Source of the DNA: Ophioderma brevispina
Lineage: Eukaryota; Echinodermata; Ophiuroidea; Amphilepidida; Ophiodermatidae
Assembly (NCBI GenBank): GCA_023653785.1
Contig: JAMKCH010056779.1
Location: 1-64,000, forward strand
Reading direction: 5' to 3'
Length of the DNA: 64,000 nucleotides
Below the pieces are notes generated by a model. That model searched no databases and was not told the origin of the DNA. It worked only from the letters and a program-made list of their open reading frames with translations. Within the stretch, counting starts at the first letter, position 1. Each line of letters begins with the position of its first letter. Both the position numbers and the translations under genes were made by a program. Positions 1 to 11,574 of the stretch are shown in pieces.

Positions 1-1274
1 CATATTTCTAACCAAAATGGTGAATATACTTTCGGGGACACCCTCTAGAATTTTTTTGTAAAATATGGTTAAAGTTGCAGCAAATTCGCATTTTTGCATT
101 GCGATGATCAAACTCGTGGGGGATTGTGCGGTATCTGGCAAGTCGACAAGTAATCAAGACAGCATGTTGATTAGTCTCAGCTGGAGTCACGCAGGCGGCG
201 ACGGCCCCCGGCGGGTACCAGCATTATTTTAAGTTGAGAGAGCCTAATAAGTACATCTTTGAAAGAGAAGGGTCTTAGGACATTGCAACCTCCTAACTAG
301 CAACTAATCCAATCGGTACCAACATCCGGCGTAACCGAGTACTGGTCTTTTTCGGGAAAGGTTTCATATAAGAAGTCCAAGTTTTTGAGCAAGTGATCCA
401 ATGCTTTGAGCCCAATTGGTGCAATGCTACGATCAGACGATGTGAAGTGCACTGCCATACAGAAGCCATACATGATTCTTTTAGCTGTCGCTATAAATTA
501 GCGGGTCAGAAGTTATTATGGATTTGTATGCACAATTTTATTTCTATGACTGATAAGAAAAACCTATAGGCTGCCTAAACACAGAAGACAAAACTACAAA
601 GTGTATATTGCCTCGGGTGTACCCTGAGTGCATCAACGAGCAAGAAATGCACGTAATGCCCCCTCGCCAGGTCCGCAAACCTCTTGTCAAGTCAGAGTAA
701 GTATCAGTGTCAAGCAAAAGTCAAAGAGAAATCTAAGCAAAAAAGCCGCACTAAGGTACTGCTACTGAAGTTGAGTGTAATGATGTGGTGATTTGTATAC
801 TTGTGCTGGGTGCAAAGGTGAAGTCAATGAGATGTAAAAGCTTTGCGTGTGATTCTGCGCAATATGGACATGCTGGTAGTGCTGCAGATCAACCCGTTGT
901 AGGAGGAGTGGTAACGGGAGCCAGGGAATAATAACATTCACACTAGCTAAAATGGACCGTATGGAGGTGGAGGGCATGAAAAGGGTGTGATGACCAATTA
1001 AAAGTCGGTTGGTGGCATTTGCATACGACGCCATTTTCCAAATGGAGCCATCTTAAAGCCAAAAACACCTAGGAAGACAATTTGGTGTAAAAAAATGTTT
1101 TTTTCTGGGTCAAAGGAGTTCAATAACATAATTCCCCAAACTAAAAAATGTTGCATGTGCCGATATTTTCCAAGATGGCTGACATGATTGCACAAACTTA
1201 ACATTCTTAAATAATAGAATTGAAGGCGATTGTAGGGTCAAATTAAAGATATCTGGGGTCAAGGAGTTCAATAA
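1..1274. other. No gene recognised
   Basis: I see no recognisable coding domain or RNA gene in this stretch. Short open frames exist but look like chance. One local oddity is a near-duplicated ~22-bp string (ctggg(g)tcaaaggagttcaat-like) at about 1,107 and 1,253. The second copy lies at the outer edge of the Tc1-type inverted repeat that follows. Confidence 0.5.
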
Positions 1275-1450
1275 AACTAAAGTCACCACAGAAGTTTGGA
1301 AATTTTTTTAACCATATCATTATGAATTTATTTTAGAAAATGTGAAATATAGTATCACTTACAAAGGGATGTTCTTTAAGGCTTAAAATGGACACCTCAT
1401 TTGGAACCCATACCTGGTTTGGAGCGAAGTTAATGCCTTAGAAGGGGACA
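1275..1450 (+). repeat. Left terminal inverted repeat of the Tc1-like element
   Basis: Reverse-complement match to 2,822-3,012. Anchor words include gtcaccacagaagtttgg here against ccaaactttctgtggggac on the right, and ccttagaaggggacaggg here against ccctgcaccttctaaggg on the right. Confidence 0.75.
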
Positions 1451-1689
1451 GGGTTAGGAAGAAGAAAATGTGCAAAATATGGGCTCTCCCTCAGCCAATT
1501 AGATATTGATCTGATCTCTCCTTGGTTACCATTATTGATTGCAGAGTTGTAGGGGCTTCATTCATTGCCTTTTGAATTATTGAAATGAAAAAACATGATT
1601 TGAACAGGTGTCTGATCAAGGATGAATGCACATGATTCGGGTTCATGACTCTTCTTCAAAGTGGTCATTTGATGTTGGTATCTACAGAG

Positions 1690-2700
1690 AACATCATCAT
1701 GGCTATGGTTATCTTATGTGGCTAAAGTCGGCAATTGGAAGCTTAATTGAAAGCTGGTAAATCTCAGACAGAGGTTGCACAAAAAGTGCGTTTCGAAATT
1801 GATGCCACATTTAGGGACACAGGGAAGTGAAAGACGGACCAAGAAGCGGCGCGTCAGACCATCCACAAACGGGATAGGGGTTGTTTCATAACCCTGTGTG
1901 CTTTGCGGAACAGGAGATCACCAGCAAGCTGAGTTTGCAGAGACGATATCGACAACGATATGGCAGAGATCTTTCTCAACAAGCAATAAGAAACAACTTC
2001 AACGCAGATCATTGAGGAAAGAAGACAGGCCGGAAGCCTCAAATGATTTACCTTCACAGGCAGGCTCATTTGCGCTGGTATAGACAACATTTGCAGTGGA
2101 AACTGAACAGTTGGAGAAAACATGTTCAGCGATGAAGCAAAATCTGTTTGAAAAAACGTTGACGGCAGAGTCAGAGTCTTGAAGCGACGAGGAGAACGAT
2201 TTTTCCGATTGCTACATTGAGTGTCAGCATACCACGGGGACAGTGTCAGGTTTGGGCCGGATTTACCATGACTGGAAGACGAGGGAAATGGTTTGGTTGA
2301 GGAACATTAAATGCTGAGCGGTATCGTGATGAGTCTTGACCAATTGCACTCACCATATCTGCAGAACCTTGGACGAATGCTGTATTACAAGATGATAATG
2401 CCGTCCACACAGCGCAAGAATTAATTTGATGACGTCTTCAAAATCATGGAGTAGAGCGAATGAAAGTGGCCAGCGGTCAGCCCAGATCTGAATCCCATCG
2501 AAAATTAGGGGATCAGTTTAGGTCGTGCGGGCAGGCCGCACAAAAAGGGTGACAGTGCAGCAACTTTGGCACAGCTGCGTCGAATACTGATACAGGAATG
2601 CGGAACTGCCTACCTAGGACAGAGTGAGGAGACTGGAACAGCATGGGACGAGGTCCGGCCTGTCGTAGGAGAATACGGAGGAATCAACTCGTTATTAGGG
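1690..2700 (+). pseudogene. Tc1-family transposase, broken
   Basis: This would have encoded a Tc1-type DDE transposase, the nuclear enzyme that binds the terminal repeats and does cut-and-paste transposition. The 5' part keeps helix-turn-helix-like wording (a run resembling FRDTG...KDGPRSG at about 1,808-1,855). Three catalytic landmarks are readable: FSDE with Asp at 2,131-2,133, QDDNA with Asp at 2,394-2,396, and SPDLNPIEN with Glu at 2,500-2,502. The last two lie about 34 codons apart once a one-base slip is allowed, as expected for DD34E. A segment like TLAQLRRILIQE near 2,570-2,600 matches the family C-terminus. Stops and frameshifts occur throughout, so the element is dead. I am confident of the family but not of the exact start. 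Confidence 0.85.
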
Positions 2701-2821
2701 TAAGTTAATATCATGCTTGTTTAATCCATCGTCCTAATGTCTTTCTTTCATGTCATGAGTGTATTGAGAATCATCAGCTTAATAGCGTCTTGTCAGGCCA
2801 GATTTGGCCACATTTCCTTTT

Positions 2822-3012
2822 TACCCTGCACCTTCTAAGGGCTATAACTCAGCTTCAAACCCAGGTATGGTCCGCACTGAGGGGGATTTAAGCCTAAAAA
2901 CAAAGAGCTTTGGTTGATCACAAAATTAGCAACATTATTCTCAAATAAATTCAGAAATACTATGAGTTAAAAAAAATATTCCAAACTTTCTGTGGGGACT
3001 TGATTTACAAAG
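2822..3012 (-). repeat. Right terminal inverted repeat of the Tc1-like element
   Basis: Reverse complement of the left repeat at 1,275-1,450. The inner edge near 2,822 pairs with 1,450, and the outer match fades near 3,010. Confidence 0.75.
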
Positions 3013-3424
3013 CTGTCAGATGAATATAAAAGTAATGGCAGTTTTCATACGTCACTATTTTCCAAGAGGTCAACATATATAAAAGACCAAAAGCGTTATA
3101 CCTCATGTTATTACAGCACTGGATGACGATTTTGGTGACCAAAGTGGATGTTTTTTAGGTATTATTAAAGGATTTTAAACAGCAAATTCTCAAAACTGTC
3201 AGTGAGTCGTGCGATTCATGTTATTCATGGACTACCAATGTGACACCAAATAGAACGTGACAACTACTCCTAAGTATTCACCCAAACATATATCTGGAAT
3301 TGCATGGGATTTTTATATTTAGGCTGTCTGTATTTTAATAGAAATACATTTTATTTTCAGATATGTCAAGAGTGAAATGGCCCGAATTTCGGAACAATTA
3401 AATGGTATGGGTCAATGCACCCCC

Positions 3425-3644
3425 CAGTGGCCGTAACCGTAACAGGCGGGGGAGAGGGCAGGGGGGCAGGTTGCCCCCCTGAAGACTTTGGCCGGGAAAG
3501 AAGAAAATTTGCCCAAAAATCATGCTAAATCACCATTTTTTAGACCTATGACTGGGAAAAATTGGCTTTTGACCCCCCCTAGAGGGAAAATTTCCAAGAC
3601 TGGGAAATTTTCACCCTCAGAGCGGGCAAGCCGTTACGCCACTG
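3425..3644. mobile_element. Short TIR element with cagtggc...gccactg ends
   Basis: This ~220-bp segment begins cagtggccgtaac and ends gttacgccactg, a near-perfect terminal inversion. The interior is rich in G and C runs and has no reading frame. The CAGTGGCGTA-type end occurs in many short hAT-like non-autonomous elements of animals. I cannot see a clean 8-bp target duplication, so the superfamily is an inference. Confidence 0.55.
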
Positions 3645-4423
3645 CGTGCAACTAATAGTAGTCATTTTGGGGGTGGTTTTCCGTTCCATAGGGACCATAA
3701 AGGCAGTTAGTTAGGGTAGGAAGTTCTAAGGGGAGTTACTGAAGGATTCTGTGTTGGTATTAATTTCAAGTATCTGGGTAATATATTTTACCACCATTAA
3801 GCTTTAGCCATTTGCAGTGAGTTAATACTCTTGGGTACTTGTACTAAAATGATGGGCATATTGGAAAAAAAATAGTGACAAATGCAAATCCATATCACTT
3901 TAGATTCATCCTACAGGTTTGAGAATAGTTTATTGAACTAATTGACAGCAAAACATTCATGTTTGACACAAAACTCATCTTCTTAGGTTATACGAAATAT
4001 AGGTTTCTGTGACGAAGATGCGGGGGCCTCTTGAAAAATAAGTAGTGGTATATAAATTGCCATGACTCAGACAATTTGGCAATGTATATTTAACCTCTGA
4101 CCCAGACAAACATACATTCCAACACTAGTCCCATGTAGTGTATATTACCTTTAAATGGCGGCCATTAGCGAAAATGTGGTTTATGCAATTGCCATCTTTT
4201 TCATTTGTGTATCACGTATTTTTCATGACCTAGCACAACCAATGATCATTTTTAGCTAGGATTGCAAAGTTATTATTCCGCCCTGGTTGGTAGAAATCTA
4301 AGGCCCTTTTTCACTTGATGCTGCAGCACTTTGGTATTGTTACAGGGGTTCCAGAACAGGGTTATGATTGCCATGGAGGATAAAATACCTGGCTTTGTGT
4401 GGGCCATGTAAGTCGTCATAAAG
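3645..4423. other. No gene recognised
   Basis: AT-rich sequence between two short TIR elements. I see no domain, RNA gene or array. A single aaatggcggccatt motif (YY1-like) lies near 4,155. Confidence 0.45.
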
Positions 4424-4714
4424 CAGTGGCGTACGAGGCAGTCGATCCAGAAGGCAAAATTTCAAGTCGTTTCCCCAGAGGGGGCAAATTCGTTTAAATC
4501 GTCCCGGTGATTGCTCAATTAAGTCTGATTTGACAAAATGCGCGCGTTTAGCTGCGCGAAATTGCCTAAATTTCTTTAATTTTACCCAAATTTGGCCCTA
4601 AAAATTGGTTGAAATTACACGAAAAAGGATAAAAATCACATTTTGCCCATATCGTCCCGCTTTTCGAGCCAGAGGGGCAACTTTCCCCCTGCCCCCGCGA
4701 TCGGTACGCCATGT
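4424..4714. mobile_element. Second short TIR element with cagtggcgtac ends
   Basis: It starts cagtggcgtac and ends with ggtacgccatg, a slightly damaged inverse. Like the copy at 3,425-3,644 it has gggggc-rich subterminal DNA and no coding capacity. The two are probably relatives. Interiors are too diverged for a by-eye alignment. Confidence 0.5.
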
Positions 4715-4785
4715 GTGCTTCTGCAATACCGACGAGTAAAAACCTGTCAAAAGTTTTAGGTGGGTGTTCAAGGATGAAAAGTAGC

Positions 4786-7250
4786 ATGCCGATCTGATAT
4801 AGATAATCTAAATACAAGAGTTGAAAAGATTGAGAACTCAATTGATGATAAGGTCCAGCATGCAGTTGATGAGTAGATGAGAGAAGTAGGAATTGTAATA
4901 CTTATACAACCAGGTACCGGAGTCATCGTTACTAGATGCAAGGGACAGAACCAAGATGTTGCTGTTGTAACCCAATGCTGGCAGACATAGGGGGTTAATG
5001 ATGCTGTATTCTTATCTGCAGTAAGCTTGGAAAAGGACTGCCGAAGGCCATAGGTTGATGAAAAGTTGAAAGCTTAACCTGACTCAGTAAAAAGAAAAAT
5101 ACAGGCACTGAGAAATGCAAAACCCTCAGGAAAAACACACAAGTGGAAAAGACGTGTGTTCTCAACCCCGGATATGACTCCAAAACAAGAGAGAAAATAA
5201 CAAGTCTTAAGAAAGGAATTGAGGAGAAGAAGAGGGACGATGGTGAGGGAGGAACTTGATAATTACGAAAGGTCAAATGTTAGAATGGATCCCAATAGTA
5301 CCGGCAGAAGTTTCTGCGGTTAGCAAATCAAAATTTTGGAAACAGAAAGTGGTTTGATAATCACTGACAATGTTAAGGACGATGAGCGTAAGGTAGCGGG
5401 AGTGACGGCTCCTGTGATGAGGATCTACATTCTACTGCATGATCCTTTTCGTAGCTAATGTGTTCAGAAGGAGGTTTTGGGCCAGCGGGACGCACCGTGT
5501 AAAGTGTTTGATGAGTAGACCTGATTTGAGCACTCCCATTAGCCAAGAAATTTGCAAAGCCACAGCAACGGATAGTGATAGTGATATGTATGGTAGTCAA
5601 AACATCAAGTGGAATTGTTTGTTTATATACCAATAAGACAATTTATGAATAAAAGAGTGAATTGATTTAGCTACAGTGTCCTACACAATCCTAGATATAG
5701 TAGCAATAAAGAAGAAGTCTCCCCCAAAGACTCGTGTTGAATTAGATTTAAAGTGGAACTTGAGTATGGAATGCCTATGACTATGTTTTTCTAACAGGAC
5801 AAGGAGGAAAGGAGTTTGTACAACTTTCAAGAAAGGATTAAATGCAAAAGCAGTTAACAGTTGACAAATCAGACTTCAGTGAAAGCATATGGTGTGAAGT
5901 CAGATTACAAGATGAAGATAAGAAAACTACTAATCTGGCGTATTTATGGAGGGTCCTAGCTCTCCAGATGCAAACAATGACAAATCTTATTGATTTTATC
6001 AACACCGCCTGTGAAAGAAATTATTCCCATCTTACTTATAATTTGAGATTTTATTACCCGTTGAACGTATGGAAGAATGGAACATCAAGCGAAGGTGAAA
6101 GCCATTGGAAATTCAAATTATTAATTGACTGCCTCAGGTAATCATACCTTCACCAGCTAGTCGATTGATACAGGTATAGAGAGGTCAAGGAGTAGCCTTC
6201 TAGACCTTGTGATTACTAATGATGACGCACTATTCAAGAAGTGAAAGTGTAGGAGCCCATGGGAAAGAGCGATTCATGTAACCTGCTCATCACCAATTGG
6301 GATGTCCCATTCTGATGGCGAAACAATACTAAGGCGATACCTCTATAACAAAGGAAATTACGATAAGAAGAGAACAGCTTGTGAAAAAAAAAGCAGAAAT
6401 TCAAGACCATTATGGCATAATAAGAGGGCTATGCAGAAAAGTAAGAAGAATACATGCGTGGAAGCGCTATACTAGATCTAAAGACTAAGATCTTTACGTG
6501 GCGTACACTGTATTGCAAGAAATGAAGCTACAAAAGAGGTGAGAAGAGCCAAGAGGAAGTACGCAACAGACAGCGAAATCAAAAGCCTTCTGGAATATGT
6601 TAGATCCCAAACTAAAACCAAACTGTGGGATCTTTTGAAAGAAGATGGAAATCTTATGCAACATTCCAGTGATATTCTCAATTCATTATTTCAAGTGTTT
6701 CACGAAGGAAGATCTAGAGGACATATCTGATCCCGATGTGATGTGAAATGGTGAGAAAACTCACCAATGTTCAATTTAGTCGAAGAAGAGAGTCGTTGTG
6801 AACAATACAGAGCTTACCTTCTAAAAATCTTCGCGGCCCTGAAGGACTGCTCACAGGTGTTGAAAGAGCATGTAAAGGAATTGGCACCGCCCACTTTCAA
6901 TAATATTCAGGAAGGAAGTCAACACATGGATGAGGGACCATGTTCCAGCTAAGTTGGAAGATAGCAGAGGTTACAGCAAATCTTCAAAAAGGGAAGTGCT
7001 GCGGAAGCTTGGGAAACTATAGGCCTGTTAGCCTAACTTCAATATGTAAAGTGATGGAATCATTGATGAAAGATCAGAACCAACATGGATTCAGACAGGG
7101 TCGTTACGTTGTCACCCAACTCACTGAGATAAATGGAATGTGGACAAAAATACTCGAAGATGGTGCGATATTGATGTAGTTTACCTCGTTTTTCGTAAAG
7201 CGTTAGATTCAGAAAGTACCCGCGATACAACCGTGTTACGGTCGTTCAAT
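4786..7250 (+). pseudogene. CR1-like LINE, internally broken
   Basis: A non-LTR retrotransposon remnant read on the + strand through many frameshifts. About 4,786-5,290 resembles ORF1: a coiled-coil-like stretch (NLNTRVEKIENSIDDKV) and then wording like RRVFSTPDMTPKQER, typical of the RNA-binding first ORF. The apurinic-type endonuclease is visible at about 5,842-6,250, including a segment near 6,040-6,070 that corresponds to the family GDFNYP box and a C-terminal SSLLDLVITND at about 6,190-6,220. The RT runs from about 6,450 to 7,225, with a KLWDLLKEDG linker, a YRPVSLTSI box near 7,020-7,050 and a QHGFRQGR box near 7,080-7,100. At the first catalytic Asp the sequence reads VYLVFRKALDS, so that Asp is lost. 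The palm C-terminus and 3' end are missing. Confidence 0.85.
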
Positions 7251-7339
7251 CAAAAGTTGAGGGCGGATGGTCAAAATTTTCCTCGGCCGGCTATGCTTAA
7301 AAACAAAACGAAAAAACAAACAAAAATAATTTATAATTA

Positions 7340-7935
7340 ATAAATACCACTTATATTGGTTTTATAAAGAGCATGCCTATACATACACATACATACCATC
7401 ATTAAATTACATAAATATATTATAAGTGCGCCTTTATCAAATTGCAAAATCAAAGCGCTATACAAAGACTACACCAAGAGAAAAAGAAACAAGAAAAACT
7501 TAGCATCCGTACGGAAAAAAAAAAGATTTTTAAGAAGCTTTTGAAAGTATAAATATGGCACACGGGCTTCTCTGATATGGATGGGAAGATTATTCCAGAG
7601 CTTTTGGACCAAGCGACCTGTGATGAAAGCTCTGTCACCAAAACCACGCTTTGTTCTAGGGAATGTGGATGTCTGGTTTAATAAAGCAGACGACAGTAGA
7701 TAACGCTTGGACGGTATGGTGAAAAATAATATCAGAAGAAAGTATTTTGGTGCTGCCCGAGTCATGACACAATGAACCATTAATCATTTGAAATGACAAG
7801 TTGTGGACAAGGAGCAATGATGAAGCTTAAGTCAAAGATAAGGAGATATGTGCCCTCCTCATGACCCGACAGATCAACCTTGCAGCCTTGTTCTGGAATT
7901 TTCTGCAGAACTTTAAATGGACAACATGTGATGCC
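7340..7935 (-). pseudogene. 3' end of an L2-like LINE
   Basis: Read on the minus strand from about 7,935 down. The frame keeps typical LINE C-terminal landmarks: a degraded version of the QNKAARLI...HEE motif (about 7,850-7,930), then AAPKYF, RTKRGFGDRAF and LWNNLPIHIREA (about 7,570-7,760). These belong to the post-RT C-terminal region of L2/CR1-type proteins. The 3' UTR below 7,460 holds a tagcgctttga motif, similar to the gcgccttgatc motif at the LINE end near 46,355. RT and endonuclease are absent, consistent with 5' truncation. Confidence 0.8.
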
Positions 7936-7954
7936 ATGAGGAGTGATTGCCATA

Positions 7955-8235
7955 AGATCACGGCGCTGTGCTATTATTATTACCGCTGCCCGTCAGGAAA
8001 TCTCACAATTCATTTCGCTTCATCTAGGCCGCAGCTGGCCAACCTCACAATACTATCGACCTTAGATTGTAATATCCCCCATAACAGCTACCGACAATCG
8101 CTGGGTCGAAGAGGAGAAAGATAAAGTGCTTGCCCAAGTGCACAACACATGGCCGCAAACGGTTCCGAACCCACGAAATTCGGTATCATGACGTCGCAGC
8201 CCCTCCTTAGCCGCTGGAGCCATGGCCCTAAAATA
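7955..8235 (-). mobile_element. tRNA-derived SINE, minus-strand copy
   Basis: Reverse-complement copy of the SINE at 9,955-10,235. Shared landmarks read in the SINE sense are tgtgttgtgcacttgggc, a gttatgggggatattaca-like block, ggcctagatgaagcg and cagcgccgtgatctta. The tRNA-like head (about 8,165-8,235) is more damaged than in the other copy: the B box is gttcggaacc and the A box is barely visible. Confidence 0.8.
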
Positions 8236-8439
8236 ATATGCCAACCAAAATATAGGAACCAACAAATAACAAACATGTTTCGTTAAATCTCCACCCCCTA
8301 ATGTATTATTTCATCCTTAATTGTTTCCCCCCTCTTCACGTCCTAACCCTAGTCATAATATGTATTCATCAGTATCTTCGCTATATTCTCATGAGAAGAA
8401 ATAAACTATTGATTGATGGTAATTTTAGCTTTTCACGAC

Positions 8440-8745
8440 CAGCCACGCCGATAGGGTTAGAGCTTTTGCGGAAACGCCTACAAGTTAAATGGTTAGGTTC
8501 AGCCGTACCGCCAGGTAGGGTTGGAGTTTGGGTGGGTTCCGGATTGAATTGTATGTTCGGTTTAGGGTTATGGTTGGGTTAGAATTTAGGGTTACTGTTA
8601 GGTTTAGGGTTGGGCTCTCTACCATGTTTAGGGCGAGGGTTAGACATTTAGGGTTAGGTCGAGTTTGGGGTAGGTTTAAGGTCTGGGTTGCCCCTGCCGA
8701 TAGGGTTGAGGAGTAGGGGTAGTGCAGTGTTTTAGTTCATAGTCT
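8440..8745 (+). repeat. Degenerate TTAGGG-like array (left arm)
   Basis: About 300 bp of imperfect ggttaggg, gtttaggg and gggttgg words on the + strand. It is the reverse complement, imperfectly, of 9,510-9,790. The match continues past the array: gtgcagtgttttagtt here against aactaaaacactgcac on the right, and actataacatagtcc against gactacgttatagtc. Confidence 0.7.
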
Positions 8746-9509
8746 CCCCCTGCCAGGACTATAACATAGTCCCTACGCACCCGTCGCCAGCCCGTGAACT
8801 TATTCTAACACTTAATTAGAATTAGGATCTGCCACTCTTTGCAATGCTGTCCTTACGTGTCAATGAGACTTTTCTTCCAACACGCCCAATTGGACTATGC
8901 CTATCTTAATCATCCTGCAAGCCATTTAATGCCAATTTCAGTTCGCTATAAACCATCTCCAAGTTCGATCTGCAGCGTTTGGCAGTAGCAATCTCATGAC
9001 AACCCACTTTCGAAAATTTCGTCGAGTGCATAGATTCAGTCACAGGCTATCAAGCAACAGCCGCTATGAGCTGTGATGCTACTACCAATTGAGGACTATA
9101 TGGACTCAGGCTATATAATTTACCCCGCCCCCATCACACACATTGGGCACAAAACTACAATCACAATTTCAACAAATCTCACGTATATTATACTCCACAT
9201 TCCACAGAGGATGGAATATTACCACATTTTCTAAAAATAGCGAAATTTTATCCAATTTTGGTTACGCACTATATTTGACTGAACAACAAGTGTGAAGTGC
9301 TATCATGTGTGTGGGAAGAGTGAAGATAGCGACGGCTGCTACATATTACTGACAGAACAATGTGTAGACCTATCACTTTGAGGAAATTTGCAATTTGTAC
9401 TAATGTCAAAACAGGCTGTACACATGCACACACAAACACACAATATCCGTGAGATAAATTGAGATTGTTTGCCTTCTAGACATCGAAGGAAAGAAGGACT
9501 ACGTTATAG
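8746..9509. other. Core between TTAGGG-like arms; no gene seen
   Basis: The core is mostly non-palindromic and carries no recognisable domain. Only the first ~40 bp and last ~40 bp pair with each other. Confidence 0.4.
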
Positions 9510-9790
9510 TCGCTGCAAGACGATGAAACTAAAACACTGCACTACTCCTACTCCCCAACCCTATCCCAGGCAACCCAACCTTAAACCTAACCCCAAACAT
9601 CTGACCCTAACCTTTAATGTCTAGCCCTTACCCTAAACAATTAACCCTAATCCTAAACTCTAACCTAACGATACAATTCAATCCTAACCCAAACTAACTC
9701 TACCCCTAAACGCTAACCCTAACCATAAACTCTAACCCTTATTATAAACTTTAGCCTATATCCCAAACTCTACTAACCCTAACTCTCGCC
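9510..9790 (-). repeat. Degenerate CCCTAA-like array (right arm)
   Basis: Imperfect aaccctaacc and taaaccctaa words, the inverse of 8,440-8,745. The unit is irregular, unlike a true telomere, so I read the pair as arms of a foldback element rather than functional telomeric DNA. Confidence 0.7.
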
Positions 9791-9954
9791 TTATTAAAAA
9801 CCAATCAATGAATATTTATTTGTTCATCATAGAATATAGCAAAGATAATATGATAAATAATTATGAAAATAAGGTAGGACAGTGAAATATATACAAGGAT
9901 GAGAACAATACATTATGAGTGTTTTTTTTCCTATATTTTTGTTCCTATTTTTGG

Positions 9955-10235
9955 GGGGCACGTGGTCCAGCGGATATGACTGCCGACTCATGATCCGAAG
10001 GTCGTGGGTTCGAGCCCCATTGCGGCCAATGTGTTGTGCACTTGGGCAAGGCACTTTATCTCGCTTGCCTCGTCGACCCAAGCGATATTCGGATAGCTGT
10101 TATGGGAGATATTACAATGTAAGTGCTGATAGGATTGTGCGCTTGGCCTGCTGCCGGCCTAGATGAAGTGAAATGATTGTGACGATTTCCTGACGGCAGC
10201 GTTATAATAATAATAGACAACAGCGCCGTGATCTT
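9955..10235 (+). mobile_element. tRNA-derived SINE with readable pol III boxes
   Basis: The head contains an A box (tggtccagcgg, 9,963-9,973) and a B box (ggttcgagccc, 10,007-10,017) at tRNA-like spacing, with a tcatgat loop at the anticodon position. The body includes cttgggcaaggcacttta, a motif common in the bodies of marine-animal SINEs. The 3' part has ggcctagatgaagtg and cagcgccgtgatctta. A second copy lies inverted at 7,955-8,235, and a 3' fragment recurs at 11,700-11,846. This is a SINE and not a tRNA gene: the acceptor stem does not close. The mobilising LINE cannot be named from here. Confidence 0.85.
9963..10017 (+). promoter_or_regulatory. Internal pol III promoter (A and B boxes) of the SINE
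   Basis: A box 9,963-9,973 and B box 10,007-10,017 match the TRGYNNANNNG and GGTTCGANNCC consensus patterns. Known of the family: these recruit TFIIIC. Whether this copy is transcribed is unknown. Confidence 0.7.
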
Positions 10236-10261
10236 ATATGAATGCCTCTTTATAAAAGCCA

Positions 10262-11090
10262 ATATATTCAGACAATGCTCAACAACCATTAATACACAAA
10301 GGAGCCGAAAACACCAGGAACCATCCAGAAATCACGATTTTGACCATTTGAACCAAAATAGCTTATTTGCATTCCAGAAAATGTCCAATAACCATTAATA
10401 AACAAAGGAACCGAAACACCGGGAACCATCCAGAAATCTTCTGGGAACCTTCTAAAGTGTCCACTTTTGTTTAAAAATCATGATGTTGACCATTTTGAAC
10501 CAAAATGCTCATTTGGATTCCAGACAATGCTCAACAACCATTAATACACAAAGGAGCCGAAAACACCGAGAACCATCCAGAACCCATCTGGGAACCATCC
10601 AAAGTGTCCACTTTTGTTTAAAAATCATAATTTAAACCAAAATATTTGAATCGGGTTGCAGACAATGCTCAACAACCATTAATACACAATGGAGCCGAAA
10701 ACACCAGGAACCATCCAGAAACCATCTGGGAACCATCCAAAGTGTCCCCTTTTGTTTAAAAATCATGATTTTGACCATTTTGAAACAAAATGCTAATTTG
10801 GGTTCCAGACAATGCTCAACAACCATTAATACACAAAGGAGCCGAAAACACCGGGAACCATCCAGAAACCATCTGGGAACTATCCAAAGTGTCCACTTTT
10901 GTTTAAAAATCATAAATTTTGACCATTTTGAGCCAAAATAGTTGAATCGGGTTCCAGACAAAGCTCAACAACCATTAATATGCAAAGAGGAAAAAAAACC
11001 TGGAACCATCCAGAAGCTACTGGGAACCATCAATCAAAAGTGTCCACTTCTGTTTAAGAATCAATTTAGTAACCCATATTCTTAGCAAAT
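10262..11090 (+). repeat. A1 array: ~145-bp tandem repeat, first block
   Basis: About five to six units marked by the word caacaaccattaatac, near 10,280, 10,386 (shortened), 10,533, 10,669, 10,815 and 10,967. Each unit also carries gggaaccatccagaaa and gtgtccacttttgttt. On the minus strand the units stay open across about 49-residue periods, giving a fortuitous repeated peptide. Confidence 0.85.
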
Positions 11091-11554
11091 CTGTGGAAAA
11101 ATTTGGTTTTTCGGGAGTCAAAGGTCAATAACAGGGGTCAAATTTTGAAATTGATCCAATCATGTTGAAAAGTATACCAAGTTAATAGTTTAATCATAGG
11201 ATTCCAAAAAGGTATAGTTTGTACTATAGTTTGTACTATCTGTGGCCGAAAGTTTTGGAGTTATAGGCTAAAAACAGCAAAAATCAATAAAAAGGATAAT
11301 TTTCAGTTGTACAGGGATCAAATTTAAAAATTACTCCGATTTGGATACAAAATGGCGCAAATTATAGATGGAGCTCATAGGATAAAAATAAGGAATAGTT
11401 TTGAGTGTCTTAAATGCTTACTTACCGAAGCAAAAATCAATAAAAACGGTCATTTTCAGTTGTACAGGGGTCAAATTTTAAAATTACTCCGATTTGGATA
11501 AAAAATGGTGCCAATTATTGATGGAGCTCATAGGATTAAAATAAGGAATATTTT
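11091..11554 (+). repeat. A2 block, first copy
   Basis: Non-tandem segment beginning near aaatctgtggaaaaatt and containing gtcaaaggtcaataacag, ggtatagtttgtactat and ctccgatttggata. Near-identical sequence recurs at 12,111-12,660, inverted at 18,850-19,250, and in diverged form at 54,360-55,045. This copy carries a small internal duplication of tatagtttgtac. Confidence 0.8.
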
Positions 11555-11574
11555 AAAAAAAAAAAAAAAAAAAA
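11555..11574. other. Run of exactly 20 A at a block junction
   Basis: The A2 block stops mid-sequence here, and A1 sequence matching 10,705-10,829 restarts on the other side. Four other similar homopolymers occur at breakpoints in this window. A filled scaffold gap is the simplest reading. Confidence 0.55.

Larger units (their letters stand above)
1275..3012 (+). mobile_element. Tc1/mariner-type transposon remnant with long inverted repeats
   Basis: A decayed DNA transposon of about 1.7 kb. The sequences at about 1,275-1,450 and 2,822-3,012 are reverse complements of each other, with many short indels. They flank a frameshifted transposase reading frame on the + strand. The catalytic landmarks and the D-to-E spacing fit the Tc1 DD34E group. 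Inverted repeats of about 180 bp are longer than the usual 20-50 bp but are known in some Tc1 subgroups. The outer limits are fuzzy, so I cannot show the TA target duplication. Confidence 0.8.

Noticed and set aside
3425..3644. Clean 8-bp hAT target duplication
   Set aside because: The flanks gcaccccc and cgtgcaac share only gca, so I leave the superfamily open.
8440..8745. Functional telomere repeat
   Set aside because: Units are irregular and mixed with other words, and the array is one arm of an inverted structure with non-telomeric flanks.
9955..10030. A true tRNA gene
   Set aside because: A and B boxes are good, but the acceptor stem does not close and the sequence continues into a SINE body that recurs at 7,955-8,235.
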